A DNA stretch of 64,000 nucleotides from Quercus robur. Lineage: Eukaryota > Streptophyta > Magnoliopsida > Fagales > Fagaceae. Position 1 is the stretch's first letter, and each line of letters begins with the position of its first letter. The notes below the pieces were generated by a model, which saw nothing but the letters and a program-made list of their open reading frames with translations, had not been told where the DNA came from and searched no databases. The stretch lies in contig NC_065538.1 of the NCBI RefSeq assembly GCF_932294415.1, positions 44,492,843 through 44,556,842 on the forward strand. The letters are read 5' to 3'. The position numbers and the translations under genes are program-made. Positions 37,801 through 45,067 of the stretch are shown piece after piece.

Positions 37801-40800
37801 GGCCATAGGCTCTTTCCAATCTGGAAATATATATCTTCATAAGGCAAGATTCTGATCTGGACCAACTCTACTACACTGTCAGTCCCGACGTCCTCCTCGG
37901 GTTCCTGTAAGTGCTATAATGGTTCCGTTTCTACTTGCTCTTTCTATTTGATCGTTGATCCCCCCTGACCACGACAATTCCATCTTTGGTGGGGAATTTA
38001 ACCTTCATATGTAGTGTAGATGGCACTGCTCCCATGGCATGAATCCAAGGTTGACCTTGGATTGCAATGTATGGTGAAAAAGTATTAACCACTATAAAGT
38101 TCACCATCACCTCCTTCCCCTTAGTTAAAACAGAGAGTGAAGTTTTCCCTTCAGGTACCACCATCTTCCCATCGAACCTTACTAAAGGTGTGTCGTACTT
38201 CTTCAAATCTTCTGGCTTCAAACCCAGGTCTTTGTAGAGGTCAGGGTACATTAGCTCAGCCCCACTCCCTTGATCTATTATCACCCTTGATCTATTATCC
38301 TCCAATTCTCTACGCCACAACAAGGGCATCATCATATGGCTGGGATGTCCCCTCGAGGTCATTATTGCCAAAAGTAATCAGTTCTCTAGTCGGCCTCAAC
38401 CTCTTTTCTAGCCGGTCCGCAACTTTTGGCCCTTGTTGGGGGGTAATGCTTAGAACCCCTTTTCGGCGACTTGCACTCATGCCAATGGAGACTGTATGGA
38501 TAACTTTAATGATTCTGAGGGCCAGAGGAAGGGCATTTCCTCGATTTTCGGGGGTTTGCCCTATCGTGTTCCCTTCTTGCCTGACCACGAATTCTTTCAA
38601 ATGCCCAGCTTTAAAAAGTTACTCCAAATGATCCTTGAATAGTCTACACTATTCAGTGGTATATCCCTTCTCCCGATGATACATATAATACAGGCTTTGA
38701 TTCCTTCTGGCTGGGTCTCCTCCCATCTTACCCAGCCATCGAAAATAAAGTTCATTTTTTATCCGCTCCAAAATTTTGTGTACTGGCTCCTTAAATGCTA
38801 CGTTGACACCCCTAATATGGATCTCGAGATCTAGGACCCTGGCTTCCCTTCTGGGTCTTTGCTGGAAGCCCCTGGATCTTAAATCCCTGTTGTATTAAGA
38901 AGTAGCCGGAGCTTTACCCTTGCTCTGGTGTCGGTCATCTTCCAACCTTTTATGTTCCTTAATCCTCTTCATGAGTTGATACACGTTCTTGAGTGGTCAC
39001 ATAATCAGCGAATCTCTCAATTCAGACTCTTAGGGGAGCTCCAGCCTAAACGTGTTTCTACAACTTGCTCATTCCCTCCTCATATCTTGTTGTATAACTC
39101 CTAGTACCTATTTGCATATGATCAGAAAGTCTCCCCATTCCCCATCCTCATGGACAACAACGCATCGATAGGCTAAGGGAATCGGCTACATGTGATAAAA
39201 CGTGCCCCAAATGCCTGAATTATCTCTCTGAAGTTGTGTATGGATCCCTTCCTCAAACCGTTGAACCATTTAATTTCCATGGGCTTGAGGCTAGACGAGA
39301 ACACTTTACACATCAGTCCATCATTTTGAGAGTATAAAGCCATTAACTGAATGTAATGACTAACCTGCTCCACTAGGTCGGTTTTACCATCATAGCAAAT
39401 AAACGGAGGACAGTTGAAACAGTTGGGCATCTCAGTACACTCTATCTCATCAGAAAACAGCAATCAAGCAACTCTCCAAAGTGCCCAGCTCATGGCATCT
39501 AGGGCGGCGCTGGGGTGTCTGTGTCTTTCTCTTCTTGGTGTTTCAGAGTGATGCCCAATAGTCTCATTAGATTTGTCTCTCGACCAGCGTGAATGACTTT
39601 GGTGGGATGACTCTCCTGTATAGCCACTAGTAAAGCCTTGATCGTAAGACGACTCCTCTTGGTCCCGTCTTCGATGTCGGCCCCTTATTTCAAGTTCCAA
39701 CTCCTTAACTTGCTTTTGTAAGTTCCCTATCTTTTGGTCCCGTTCACTATGATATGAATGCTCGAGGATGTAGGAAACCGATCTTTCTCCTTGTGAAGTA
39801 GCCTTATCTAAGTCTACTCTCGTTTTGTGCCCATCTTGCATGTGATCTTGCTCCCTTTTCCGTTCCCTTTCCAGCCTTCTAAAGCCTCGAGATGATATTC
39901 TGGATCGATTACCCCTAGAGACCACTAACCCTCACCTATAGGTGGCCCTTCCTTCCTAAGCAATAGCAAACTAGCTTTAGCTCTTCAGCTGAGTAGGAGA
40001 TTCCTATAGATGGCGCCAATTGTGGTGCCTGAACCCAAAATACTCAATGATTTTTGGGTTAGACTCCCAATTTATTTGTTTGAATGGGTATGGTATTTCC
40101 TACAATAGGAAAACCTTTGAAAGCCAACCCAACAGCCCAAGGGAGGGTTCTCAAGCCCACTCTATCCTCTTTTCCTTCTTGTGTATGCTTCCTGAGAAGG
40201 CCCAAGTTATATTGAGTTGAAACCTTCCATCCCTCTTTGGTCATTCCTCCCTCTTCTCTCGTGTATCTCTCCCTAAAAATGCCAACCACTTATTCTCTAG
40301 CCCACTTTCCCTTTTATAATGCCCTCCTAGTGGGGTCCCAATGATGATGTTTCATCCACCTTTCACATGGACCCTACTTTTTTTTCAAGATTCTTGATCA
40401 GTTAGGGCATTTTAAGGATTTTCTTGAAACTTGCACCTGACGCCAAATGGTGCTCGGCAAGCACTACTATTCTCATCTGTTCGGGCTGGATTTGGTCTCC
40501 AGCCCATCGAGGGATAACAGGCTGGTGCCAACCTGATATTGGGTCCTGTCCTTATAATCATACAAAGGCTTATGGGCTGGGACTCGATCTTATACTGGGC
40601 CCCGACCTCTTAACCATACAAAGGCTAATGGATTGGGCCCGACTTGATGCTTGTACAAATTTTTTTTTTTTTTTAAATATTTCCTTTTTCCCTTTCCTTT
40701 CCTACCATTATCCAAACATATTAAAAGAAACCTAGAATCCTTTTCCTTTCTCTTTCTTTCCACTTCCTTCTCTTTTTTCATTTTTCTTTTTTACTTTCTT

Positions 40801-43800
40801 TCCAATTTTTCTTCATGTATCCAAACATTGCAAAATTATCAAATATTCTTGCCATACAAACAAAAACAATATTTTTGTTTTATAGGCACCTAACCTCAAC
40901 CAAAAAAAAAAAAAAAAAAAAACATTTAAGCCCCAAAAACACCATCTATGCCACCCATTCAACCAACCCATTGCTCAAAGTTACCCAATTTTTACTCCAT
41001 CCACCCAAAAACCATCACTACACTAGCACTATCTGTCAAAGACAAAAACTCTTAGGGTCTAACTTTAGTAAAAAAAAAAAAATCCACTATAAGGATAGTT
41101 GTGGTACATAACGACTTACAAAACCTCTAGTTATGCAATGTACATGTACTCGAGCCTCTAACTTCTGCTAAATGTTGTCTAGATGTTGACCGCAAGTCCG
41201 ATCACTTGAACATTTTGACCATTTGAAGGTTTCCGAAGGTCTCTGTGGTTTTTAGCAATCCAAAACACTCAAAGTAACACTTAATCTTTTAGTGAAGTTC
41301 TCTTCTCAAGGATATTTAATAAGAAAGGGTGGAGGCATAAGAGAATACAAGGTTTCTCTCTCTAAGTTATAGAAGCCTCTACCTTAGATCTATTTTCATT
41401 AGGGTTTTATTTATTTCTTATAAAGAGTATAAATTAAGGGTTAGATAACTGCTCTAAGATTTGGAAAATATGATATGACAACTTTTGAGAAATCCCACTC
41501 GACTGAGGAGATGGGCGAATGTCAAGCGAGTTTCTTTATAAGTCTATTATAATGCTCTCGCTTGGCACTTCAATACGTGCTTGATTGTGATCTTCTCAAA
41601 TGCAACTTCTTTCAATTTTTCTTCTTTGATTACTCAATCGATTATAACTCAAATGAAAAAAGTATACATGGAAATCAATATAATTACAATTAAATATTTG
41701 ACACAGAACTAGCAAGCACATAACAATCTCCTCCTACTCAACACCAAATAAAAACAAAATCGTATATGCTTCTCCCCCATGCATATATACAATCACGATA
41801 AGTCAAGTATGCAACAAAAAATTTCCACAAATTTTTCCATAATTTGTTAAGGTTGCAAGTTATGGCAGGTGCTCAATAAAAGTATTATTAATAATGGGCT
41901 CTATATAAAAGTGGTGTTACACCAAGTACAACTTTACTAATTCTTCCCAATTTGGAAAGAAAAAAAGATAGGCTCAAGTGGAAAACTCCATCCACCCAAT
42001 GGTCTTTTCTATTCCTTTTCACTCCAACCAAACAATAGAAAATCAAGTTTTCATCTCCCTTTTCCTTCCCTAATTTTTCATTCTCTCATTTTTCACCCAA
42101 CCAAATAATTGTTTTGGTTATGCATCACTTACTCTTGGTATTGTACATATGTAACTGTAAGGTTGAATTTAATCAACCATGTATTGGCTATATTCCATGC
42201 CAAATTTGCTAGTAATTCAACATGTAGAAACCTATATTTAGGTGGGAATAATATAAGGGTTGTGTGTGAGAGAGTGTGAAGAAACTCAAGTTGTGTACAT
42301 TCAAGAGGAGTCTCGTGACTGGCAAGTCACCAAAGTCACACACGTGTGAAGTATGCAGGAAGCTGAAGGGTCACAATAGCTGGAGCACTACAAGACAAAA
42401 AGTACAGTCTGGCCTGGCAATTAACTCACGACTTATTCCAGTTGCGAGGCTGAGTTGCCAGAATTCCTTGTTTTGCTAAAAACTAACTTTTCACATTCCA
42501 TCTCATACCCTACTATAAATACCCTTATACAACACACCCACCCTATTAGCGAGAGAGCTACTCATTCTTAGAGAGAAATCTTTGTAGTCTCTTCTCATTC
42601 CCTCTCCCATTATTATACACATTGAGAGGAGATTTGTACCTAAACACTACCCACACCCATTTAGAGTGTTGAGTATTTTTGGAGCTTGGGAAGCATTGGA
42701 AGATGCCAAGGATGGCGGATGCAATATGAAGCTTATTGTGGGATCCAGAAAGCTAGAAAAGACTCGATTAGGCTTAACCAGTTGGTAACAAGAGTTTGGA
42801 AGGCTCAAGTACATTGGGTAGACTAGGCTTGGAGGGTCTTTTGTTATCCGTGTACTCTAACTTTATTCTCTAGTGGATCATTTCACCGCTTGGAGGGCGA
42901 CGGAGAGGTTTTTCGTCGAGTTCTTCAGTTTCCTCTTCGGTAACATGTGCCGGTGTTATCCTTGTGTTTGCATCTCTCTTCCCTTACTCTTTAACCATTA
43001 ATTGCTGCTGTGTTTGTGATTAATTATGTGTTAAAGTAGTTTGCCAAATTAGGTATTGCTTATATTTCATATTTTGTACATACATTGTTTGAATATAAGC
43101 TTGTGTTGGTTATTTTGTAATTGGGGTTCTTTGTGATCCTTTAATAGTAGATGTAGCTTTAAGAACCAATACATCTTGCCCTAATAAATAGATTGAGACA
43201 TCATCCCAAATAATCGATGCTTTGATCTTTCTACTTTAATTATATATATAGGAAATGCCATGAAGAATAAATTTCAGCTAGCAAGATTTAAATCCAAAGA
43301 GTTTTTTGTTTATCATGGCATAACTAATATGTGATGTGAATTTTTGTTATGGAGAATGTACAATATCAATCTTCTCACCACAATAGCATCACTTATAAGT
43401 CGTTATTATGGTTTTATATTTAAAGAAAATAGTTGTTCTAGTTGACATTCTTCTTATTGTGGAGTGACCTTAATTAAAGTTATGAAGTCATTATCCTTAT
43501 ATGAACATCATAGAGGGGAGTTCTCTCCAAAGGCATTAATATTATGTGTTGTGTTACAAATTGGTTTAAGTTACTTGATGAATGATAAGGCACGGGTGTA
43601 TCATTCTTTGTGCATGTTGGTTAAAAATGGCATTGACTTCATTATCATTTGAGCTTCTTTTTTTTTTTTTTTTTTTGACCCCTTGTATTTTTTTGGAAAC
43701 GTTTGGTCTTAAATTCACTAGAAGGAATCACTTGTATATTTTCCCTTTTCAACTGCGCATTTTATCAATTGTATTGAATTTTCTACAGTCTGAATTAGAT

Positions 43801-44547
43801 CCAAACAAGAATTGAATTCTCTAGAGTCTAATCAATGCAGTGCTTGACTTAAGGATTCTTAGCTACCTTGAATATTAGAGTACTCTTGTACCTGTTATCA
43901 TCAAAGAGATAGAAATCTATGGTTTACTACTACTGTGCTAAAAAATGATTTTAAGGAGTTTTACAAATTATACTCAAAAGTGTAACAAATTGGTGTAGTT
44001 GTTTAAGTATCATACCACATGTATCACACTTCTTCACCCCATGAATTTGCACACTTGAAGGTGTGCAAAGGTGAGTATTATCACACATGATATATGGCAT
44101 AATCATATCAAATTTATAATAAATTAATATTAAAATTTGAAACATACCTAACATATAATTAGTCTTTACTAGAAAATTATGCATATGCCAAAGAGTTGGT
44201 TGATATGAAAGGATATCTATATAATTGAGATTATACTTAATTTCCTCTCAAGCTAATACTTCTGTTGGTAATTAGATCTGCCGAGTAGCGTGCCAAAGGA
44301 GGATGATGACCTTCGATGCACTGACTCTTTGGGAAAGAAATGTGAAGGTGGAACATTAGGAGGAAAAGTTTCCCTTTCACCATTTGCAATGATGACTTAT
44401 AAAATGTACGGAGAGCTTTGGATGAATCCCGAGACACCGGGTGGTCATAAGGAGAGGATCATAACTTATCAAAATGCTGCACATTCCTGGTTAAAGCAGC
44501 TTGGGTTCAAGCACAATGACTTCAACTTCTGCATCTCTCATTCTTAA
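3103..44547 (+). CDS. DUF789-family protein gene, five exons across 41 kb
   Basis: Coding exons are 3103-3216, 5630-6019, 6131-6216, 28318-28409 and 44276-44547. Together they make 954 nt, an open frame of 317 residues. Matches to the plant DUF789 family (function unknown) run in order: HSFLQSVTP near residue 21, SLSDVW (about 62-67), VPILLNNGESVVQYY, LSPYSWIAVAW (about 187-197), YPIYPIP with ACFLTYH (exon 4), and VSLSPFAMMTYK with WLKQLGF and the terminal CISHS (exon 5). Every junction keeps frame: exon 3 ends TG, exon 4 begins G to complete Trp, and exon 4 ends G, completed by AT. The first in-frame ATG is 3103. Intron 2 uses a GC donor (AAG|GCAAAT). Introns 3 and 4 are 22.1 and 15.9 kb of transposons. 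No signal peptide or membrane helix is seen. The family call is confident. Efficient splicing of this allele is inferred only from intact frames and sites. Confidence 0.85.
3623..4567 (+). mobile_element. TRIM (miniature LTR retrotransposon) in intron 1 of the DUF789 gene
   Basis: Two direct LTRs, 3623-3945 (323 bp) and 4238-4567 (330 bp), start TGTTAGAGATAT and end TTTAACA. They flank a 292-bp interior. The interior begins with TGGTATCAGTGCC, a match to the initiator-tRNA-Met primer site (3946 onward), and ends with the purine tract GAGAGAGGG at 4229-4237. A perfect 5-bp target duplication AGTTC flanks it (3618-3622 and 4568-4572). The LTRs differ by scattered substitutions and an extra TTTATAC unit. 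There is no coding capacity, so this is a terminal-repeat retrotransposon in miniature or an extreme deletion derivative, mobilised in trans. Its orientation matches the host gene. Confidence 0.9.
4751..4790. repeat. (AATA)n/(TA)n microsatellite
   Basis: Short AATA units run directly into about ten TA dinucleotides, within intron 1 of the DUF789 gene. Confidence 0.9.
6891..6957 (-). pseudogene. C-terminal tail of the copia RNase H, beyond the hAT insertion
   Basis: On the minus strand this short piece reads HKFNHCLDLADRGF followed by a stop at 6891-6893, matching the usual copia polyprotein C terminus. It is the continuation of the RNase H fragment at 26020-26319 and marks the left side of the hAT insertion point. 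Confidence 0.75.
7028..7066. repeat. (TA)n microsatellite
   Basis: A run of TA dinucleotides just outside the left internal inverted repeat of the hAT element. Confidence 0.9.
7074..7316 (+). repeat. left internal inverted repeat of the hAT element
   Basis: About 240 bp, strongly similar to the reverse complement of 25186-25463. Shared blocks include GTTCAAGTTACAC, ATTTAAGTAGATCCAA, CATTAATGCTAATATTCT and CCACCGTTGTTCCACC. The left copy lacks a 30-bp palindromic segment (TTACAC...GTGTAA) present in the right copy. The inner edges open on the captured gene fragment from both sides. Confidence 0.8.
7507..7635. repeat. tandem duplication, about 76-bp period
   Basis: The 46-base phrase beginning AAGAATGGATTAAGTTGACT occurs at 7507 and again at 7583, nearly identical, separated by a short spacer. 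It lies inside the hAT element downstream of the captured gene fragment. Confidence 0.85.
7815..8363 (-). pseudogene. 3' exons of an unrecognised gene captured in the hAT element
   Basis: The minus-strand reading 8363-8005 is open for about 119 codons and highly charged. Visible stretches are QLKQWANLRE, IELHRMQNIFERK, EEFGHKPLSYKSLL and HISEIDEK, and it looks coiled-coil-like. It ends in a good splice donor (AAG|GTATGA). A 139-bp intron (7866-8004) ends in TTTCAG, and the next exon (7865-7815) continues in frame, YNKDNYYCYAANGKEN, to a stop. This looks like the genuine 3' end of a cellular gene rather than transposon coding. The gypsy 5' LTR cuts it at 8368, and the upstream part is on the other side at 24890-25125. 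I do not recognise the family. It has no start codon or promoter of its own. Confidence 0.6.
8369..8900 (+). repeat. 5' LTR of the first gypsy element
   Basis: Pairs with 24357-24885. It is followed three bases later by the TGGCGCC primer-binding site. It contains the ACTACTATAAAACCC sequence near 8683-8698, a plausible LTR TATA region. Confidence 0.85.
8902..8920 (+). promoter_or_regulatory. primer-binding site of the first gypsy element
   Basis: TTGGCGCCGTCTGTAGG immediately follows the 5' LTR. The TGGCGCC start is the common tRNA-primed motif in plant gypsy elements. The mirrored site of the second element at about 40002-40020 reads the same on the minus strand. Confidence 0.75.
10505..10534. 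repeat. (AT)n microsatellite
   Basis: A run of AT dinucleotides inside the solo LTR. Confidence 0.9.
10938..11150 (+). repeat. two-copy 106-bp tandem repeat in the solo LTR
   Basis: Copies begin near 10938 and 11044. Each carries GCTGCCCATGG, then GGTGAGGCTGCTRTCCATGG, then GGCCAAGAG. Apparent ORFs on both strands here are products of this GC-richer repeat and are not genes. Confidence 0.8.
13030..13345 (+). pseudogene. gypsy aspartic protease domain
   Basis: Open for 97 codons. It contains LIDNESSVDILYY, where the intact family has Asp-Asn-Gly-Ser-Ser (here Gly to Glu), then LVGFGGTRVYPLGA and FLVVDCSSAYNAIL. The active-site Asp remains but the glycine is changed, and stops lie on both sides. 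Confidence 0.8.
13570..14880 (+). pseudogene. gypsy reverse transcriptase and first RNase H
   Basis: The RT core is open at 13848-14501. It has CIDFTDLNRAYPKDSYPLP, the FMDAFLGYNQI motif, VMPFGLKN and the catalytic box YVDDILV near 14149-14167. Stops interrupt at 13780 (CGA-type), 13842 (TGG-type) and 14501 (CAG-type). RNase H follows: EELYLYLAVLQAAVSAALV, then LAFALVTVARKL, and VLTDKPLRRAM. It ends near 14835 with another TGA. The frame order is conserved; the enzyme is not expressible. Confidence 0.85.
14936..15420 (+). pseudogene. second, archaeal-type RNase H of the Tat-lineage element
   Basis: Open from about 15018. It shows TTNNEAEFEALVVGL, VVYCDSQVVTNQI, KFVQILREENECADRLAKA, the usual acidic layout of the extra archaeal-type RNase H found in Tat/Ogre/Retand elements. 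The N-terminal DG motif region near 14936-15010 is damaged. Its presence in addition to the RT-linked RNase H is what places the element in the Tat lineage. Confidence 0.8.
15420..16640 (+). pseudogene. gypsy integrase
   Basis: The zinc-binding part reads VMREVHEGICRNHSG with VKACDKC near 15575-15718. The catalytic core is seen in fragments, with NYYSSPAHPQANGQVEVTN near 16045-16100, including the conserved Gln-Asn-Gly-like region. The C-terminal GPY/F motif appears as NWEGPYRVTSWQRKG near 16512-16555. Several frameshifts and stops are present, for example the stop after LPSVLWAY at 16188. Confidence 0.8.
16860..17790 (+). repeat. degenerate tandem array downstream of integrase
   Basis: About 930 bp of irregular copies of a motif family: AGTCCAYAAGTGGACGGA, then CTCATCCTAAAGGATGA, then TATAAAGTCCATACAATGGA. 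Units vary from roughly 50 to 120 bp. Many units contain a small palindrome around GTCCA...TGGAC. An amplified tandem repeat in this position is characteristic of Retand elements. Confidence 0.75.
19248..20355 (+). repeat. 5' LTR of the gag-only copia element
   Basis: Pairs with 21897-23042. It contains a cluster of CTCGACACCTCTCGATAGCT-like phrases near 19460-19650 and a CCTATATAAGGC TATA region near 19732. Confidence 0.9.
20430..21416 (+). pseudogene. copia gag with zinc knuckle, two nonsense codons
   Basis: From about 20430 the frame reads as a copia gag N terminus (PRLFDGTNYAY) but is broken by two TAG codons where the family has Trp (near 20485 and 20583). The rest, 20628-21416, is open for 262 codons: VTNEEFKKISSIEVAKEAW, MEEDETFDEFYAKL, an acidic DED-rich stretch, and a CCHC knuckle CHECKGFSHMRIEC (CX2CX4HX4C) near 21261-21303. 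It ends with a normal stop. Packaging function is likely lost in this copy. Confidence 0.85.
21897..23042 (+). repeat. 3' LTR of the gag-only copia element
   Basis: Pairs with 19248-20355. A 50-bp tandem duplication at about 22119-22218 (CTGGCTTATCT...CTCGACAC) is absent from the 5' LTR and explains most of the length difference. Confidence 0.9.
24159..24166 (-). promoter_or_regulatory. TATA box for the antisense ORF
   Basis: TATATAAA on the minus strand lies about 250 bp upstream of the antisense ATG at 23905 and outside the LTR. It suggests the antisense gene has its own promoter. No transcription evidence is available from sequence alone. Confidence 0.45.
24357..24885 (+). repeat. 3' LTR of the first gypsy element
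   Basis: Pairs with 8369-8900. It is preceded by the purine tract ATGGGGTGAGGG. About 19 bp near its right end are missing relative to the 5' LTR. Confidence 0.85.
24890..25125 (-). pseudogene. upstream part of the same captured gene fragment
   Basis: Minus-strand frame containing LNRVFKFLDDLGHICGLY and LYFSLAKDKIRG, followed by a strong potential donor (AGAG|GTGAGT). A lower-confidence extension reads FNEDFSYVVFDK to a stop. The same frame extends a little upstream (SEQLLKEHW) toward a stop near 25160. Orientation and position make it the 5' neighbour of the 7815-8363 exons, with the gypsy element between them. Identity unknown. It may be a partial exon plus intron from a transduplicated cellular gene. 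Confidence 0.5.
25186..25463 (-). repeat. right internal inverted repeat of the hAT element
   Basis: Inverted partner of 7074-7316, 18 kb away. It contains the extra palindrome AACTCTTTAGAGTTACACC near 25424-25442. The two copies are separated only by the gene fragments and the gypsy insertion, so before that insertion they were about 1.6 kb apart. Confidence 0.8.
25464..25980. other. noncoding hAT interior with (GT)n, (TTG)n and poly-T tracts
   Basis: AT-rich sequence with no ORF worth naming. It contains a GT run (25829-25854), a TTG run (25852-25872) and long T tracts (to about 25925). The right end of the hAT element follows. Confidence 0.7.
26020..26319 (-). pseudogene. copia RNase H fragment, split by the hAT insertion
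   Basis: On the minus strand this reads as the Ty1/copia RNase H region. Visible motifs are HSETIVFCDSQSTIYL (catalytic Asp in the CDSQS context), the KNHKYHERNKCIDIGYQF segment and the DKLANMMTKP tail. The missing C-terminal residues, HKFNHCLDLA and a stop, are found at 6891-6957. The frame is continuous across the hAT when one copy of the 8-bp duplication is removed. Upstream reverse transcriptase and integrase are not recognisable, so the fragment is dead. Confidence 0.85.
28985..29280 (-). pseudogene. second copia RNase H relic, in intron 4
   Basis: On the minus strand, with frameshifts, one reads NSVFHEPTKHFKIDYHLVRHYLL-like sequence and then SDIFTKSHPLGRFHDLESK. These are the typical end of a Ty1/copia RNase H (KHFEIDYH and DIFTKPL-type motifs). 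It is too degraded to assign to a lineage, and no LTR partner was found. Confidence 0.65.
29384..30150. repeat. two-copy tandem duplication, about 375-bp period
   Basis: 29384-29740 and 29760-30150 share long blocks: TTTGCTTGCTAATACAAATGAGTCAAGC, then AATGTGGGACTAAGATGCTTC, then CCCATGTTGAAAATGAAG. Each copy ends with a GGAGGGAGAAA purine stretch. Both are noncoding; an 85-codon ORF across the second copy is not conserved in the first. Confidence 0.85.
30151..30472. other. A/G-rich repeat-like flank of the second gypsy element
   Basis: Sequence of the GAAAGAAAAGTGGAGAAAAGGGAAA type, with counterparts on the opposite strand at 40680-40860 and 41990-42110 (CTTTTCC-rich, CCAAACAA phrases). It looks like an old miniature transposon that flanks or predates the gypsy insertion. 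No gene. Confidence 0.4.
30473..31095 (-). repeat. 3' LTR (left) of the second gypsy element
   Basis: Pairs with 40021-40658, with scattered substitutions and small indels. Apparent short ORFs in it recur in the partner LTR and are not genes. Confidence 0.9.
31414..31421 (+). promoter_or_regulatory. TATA box for the plus-strand extra ORF
   Basis: CTATAAAC, about 185 bp before the extra-ORF ATG at 31601 and downstream of the LTR. The placement parallels the TATA box of the antisense ORF in the first gypsy element. Confidence 0.4.
31601..33955 (+). pseudogene. antisense extra ORF of the second gypsy element
   Basis: Runs opposite to gag-pol. The ATG at 31601 opens MGFAYLLYSDATIAAFKTRF, with a stop after 23 codons. 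Continuing pieces include LEGDVRFPVDPLLL and NFYRVVNSVRHLNELYNLG, resembling the putative gypsy-type transposon domain (Transposase_28). Likely exons are 31601-32129, 32273-33132 and 33242-33955, with GT-AG-like edges. The last is a coiled coil (KEKALKKVAK to VEQLFYDMSF) with an acidic region and a Pro-rich end. This is the same layout as the antisense ORF of the first gypsy element. At least six stops are present. Confidence 0.65.
33956..34690. other. noncoding spacer between the extra ORF and integrase
   Basis: Holds GTTTCCACCTAGTCRGTRACC twice (near 34396 and 34460), a small direct repeat. There is no coding signal. It occupies the same position as the tandem array in the first gypsy element. 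Confidence 0.5.
34700..35900 (-). pseudogene. integrase of the second gypsy element
   Basis: Minus-strand fragments in order: LTKLHEGICDSHMGG (zinc-binding part, near 35653-35720), YVKKYDRYQKHA with VGTRHCGPF (35299-35590), and MLWAYRTTPRRSISKTPF with FGVEAVIPMEV (34980-35111). They are separated by frameshifts and stops. The family assignment is clear; activity is not possible. Confidence 0.8.
35783..36442 (-). pseudogene. archaeal-type RNase H of the second gypsy element
   Basis: Reads GAGIGIILISPEGIRLEHSL, NNETEYEALIVGLREAKKL and then, after a frame break, FRGQNSCADSLATLAS. This is the extra RNase H of Tat-lineage elements. The usual N-terminal Asp-Gly appears altered (MEASNARG). Confidence 0.78.
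36664..37865 (-). pseudogene. reverse transcriptase and RT-linked RNase H of the second gypsy element
   Basis: 37263-37631 is open with VVVKKKNGKWRVCVDFTNLD, FLDAFQGYHQI and VMPFRLKN. The YVDD region (about 37180-37240) is frameshifted. 36664-37035 continues with VQKLMGMITALNRF, CGPFFQLLKKWKGF and VYYISKTL. The upstream piece 37659-37865 has NLDVFAWSPYEVPGV. The set is collinear with the first gypsy element but clearly diverged. Confidence 0.82.
37931..38400 (-). pseudogene. protease of the second gypsy element
   Basis: RVIIDQGSGAELMYPDLY holds the retroviral-type active site, with Gln after Asp, then PLVRFDGK and YIAIQGQPWIHAMGAVPST. Open for 146 codons but flanked by stops. Confidence 0.8.
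38640..39930 (-). pseudogene. gag of the second gypsy element
   Basis: The N-terminal part (39464-39925) is charged and Arg-rich with a coiled-coil stretch (RDQKIGNLQKQVKELELEI). The capsid part (39173-39463) has PFICYDGKTDLVEQVSHY, SSLKPMEIKWFNGLRKGSI and FREIIQAFGARFI, the usual order for a plant gypsy gag. Later parts down to 38640 are frame-shifted. Confidence 0.78.
40021..40658 (-). repeat. 5' LTR (right) of the second gypsy element
   Basis: Pairs with 30473-31095. On the minus strand it ends ...GGCACCACA, directly followed by the ATTGGCGCC primer site. Confidence 0.9.
40659..42149. other. intron 4 sequence with poly-T/A tracts and copia LTR-like relics
   Basis: No gene. 40661-40860 is pyrimidine-rich and 40900-40922 is an A tract. 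41250-41830 has phrases typical of old copia LTRs and their purine tract read backwards (TCTCCCCCATGCATATAT near 41772). 41990-42110 repeats the CTTTTCC-rich miniature-element type seen at 30151-30472. Confidence 0.4.
42150..43205 (+). mobile_element. probable copia LTR relic
   Basis: A long leader-like stretch with features of plant copia LTRs: GTGTGAAGTATGCAGGAAGC, TACTATAAATACCC (TATA, near 42510), CCCACCCTATTAGCGAGAG, and ACCGCTTGGAGGGCGACGGAG near 42887. It has no partner LTR or primer site in the window, so it is probably a solo or truncated LTR. The ends are guesses. Confidence 0.45.
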
Positions 44548-45060
44548 TAATGTTTATTAGCAGCTAGCTCTTCTTTGCCCATTTGAAGTCACCATTAGAG
44601 CAACTTAAACCTTGGTTGGCCCGAAAGTATAAATGGATAGACTAAAGGTTGCGTTTGAATTCGAGGATTTTGTATTAATGGATTTGAAGAATTGTTAGTA
44701 TAAATTACTAGATATAAATTCAACATATGATGGTTAAACTTAAGATATTTTACTGAAACCAATGCATTTGTGATGTTATGGATTTGAAATAACCTCTTAC
44801 AATTAATCTTTTAATTCATACACACAGTACAAACAAAAGCATCAACCTCATGTGAGAACAAAATATTTTATCATATGGCTAGTAGGTTTGACACATCATA
44901 TTGTTGAATTCGAATTGATGTTTTATTTTTAATTAATTGTCAAATTTATTTTAGACCTCGTGTACACATTGTAGAAATTATAGTTTAAAAAATTGCAGGT
45001 GATAAGGTCTTGTCTCATTACCCACCTCATCATTACTCTTTCTCTAATCATTTCTTACCT
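44548..45060. other. 3' flank of the DUF789 gene
   Basis: AT-rich sequence after the TAA at 44545-44547. It contains no obvious gene. A canonical polyadenylation signal is not evident close to the stop. Confidence 0.5.
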
Positions 45061-45067
45061 TTTTTAT

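Larger units (their letters stand above)
30473..40658 (-). mobile_element. second Tat-type Ty3/gypsy retrotransposon, minus strand, in intron 4
   Basis: LTRs 30473-31095 and 40021-40658 start TGTGGTGCCTGAAC and end GTACA. On the minus strand, the right LTR is followed by ATTGGCGCCATCTATAGG (primer site, 40000-40020). Then come gag, protease, RT, a Tat-type RNase H and integrase, with a purine tract GAGGGGCTAT next to the left LTR (31096-31110). The 3' third carries an ORF antisense to the element, so on the plus strand. No clean target duplication is seen (AAAAA versus AATTT). Every domain has stops or frameshifts. It belongs to a different family from the first gypsy element. Confidence 0.88.
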
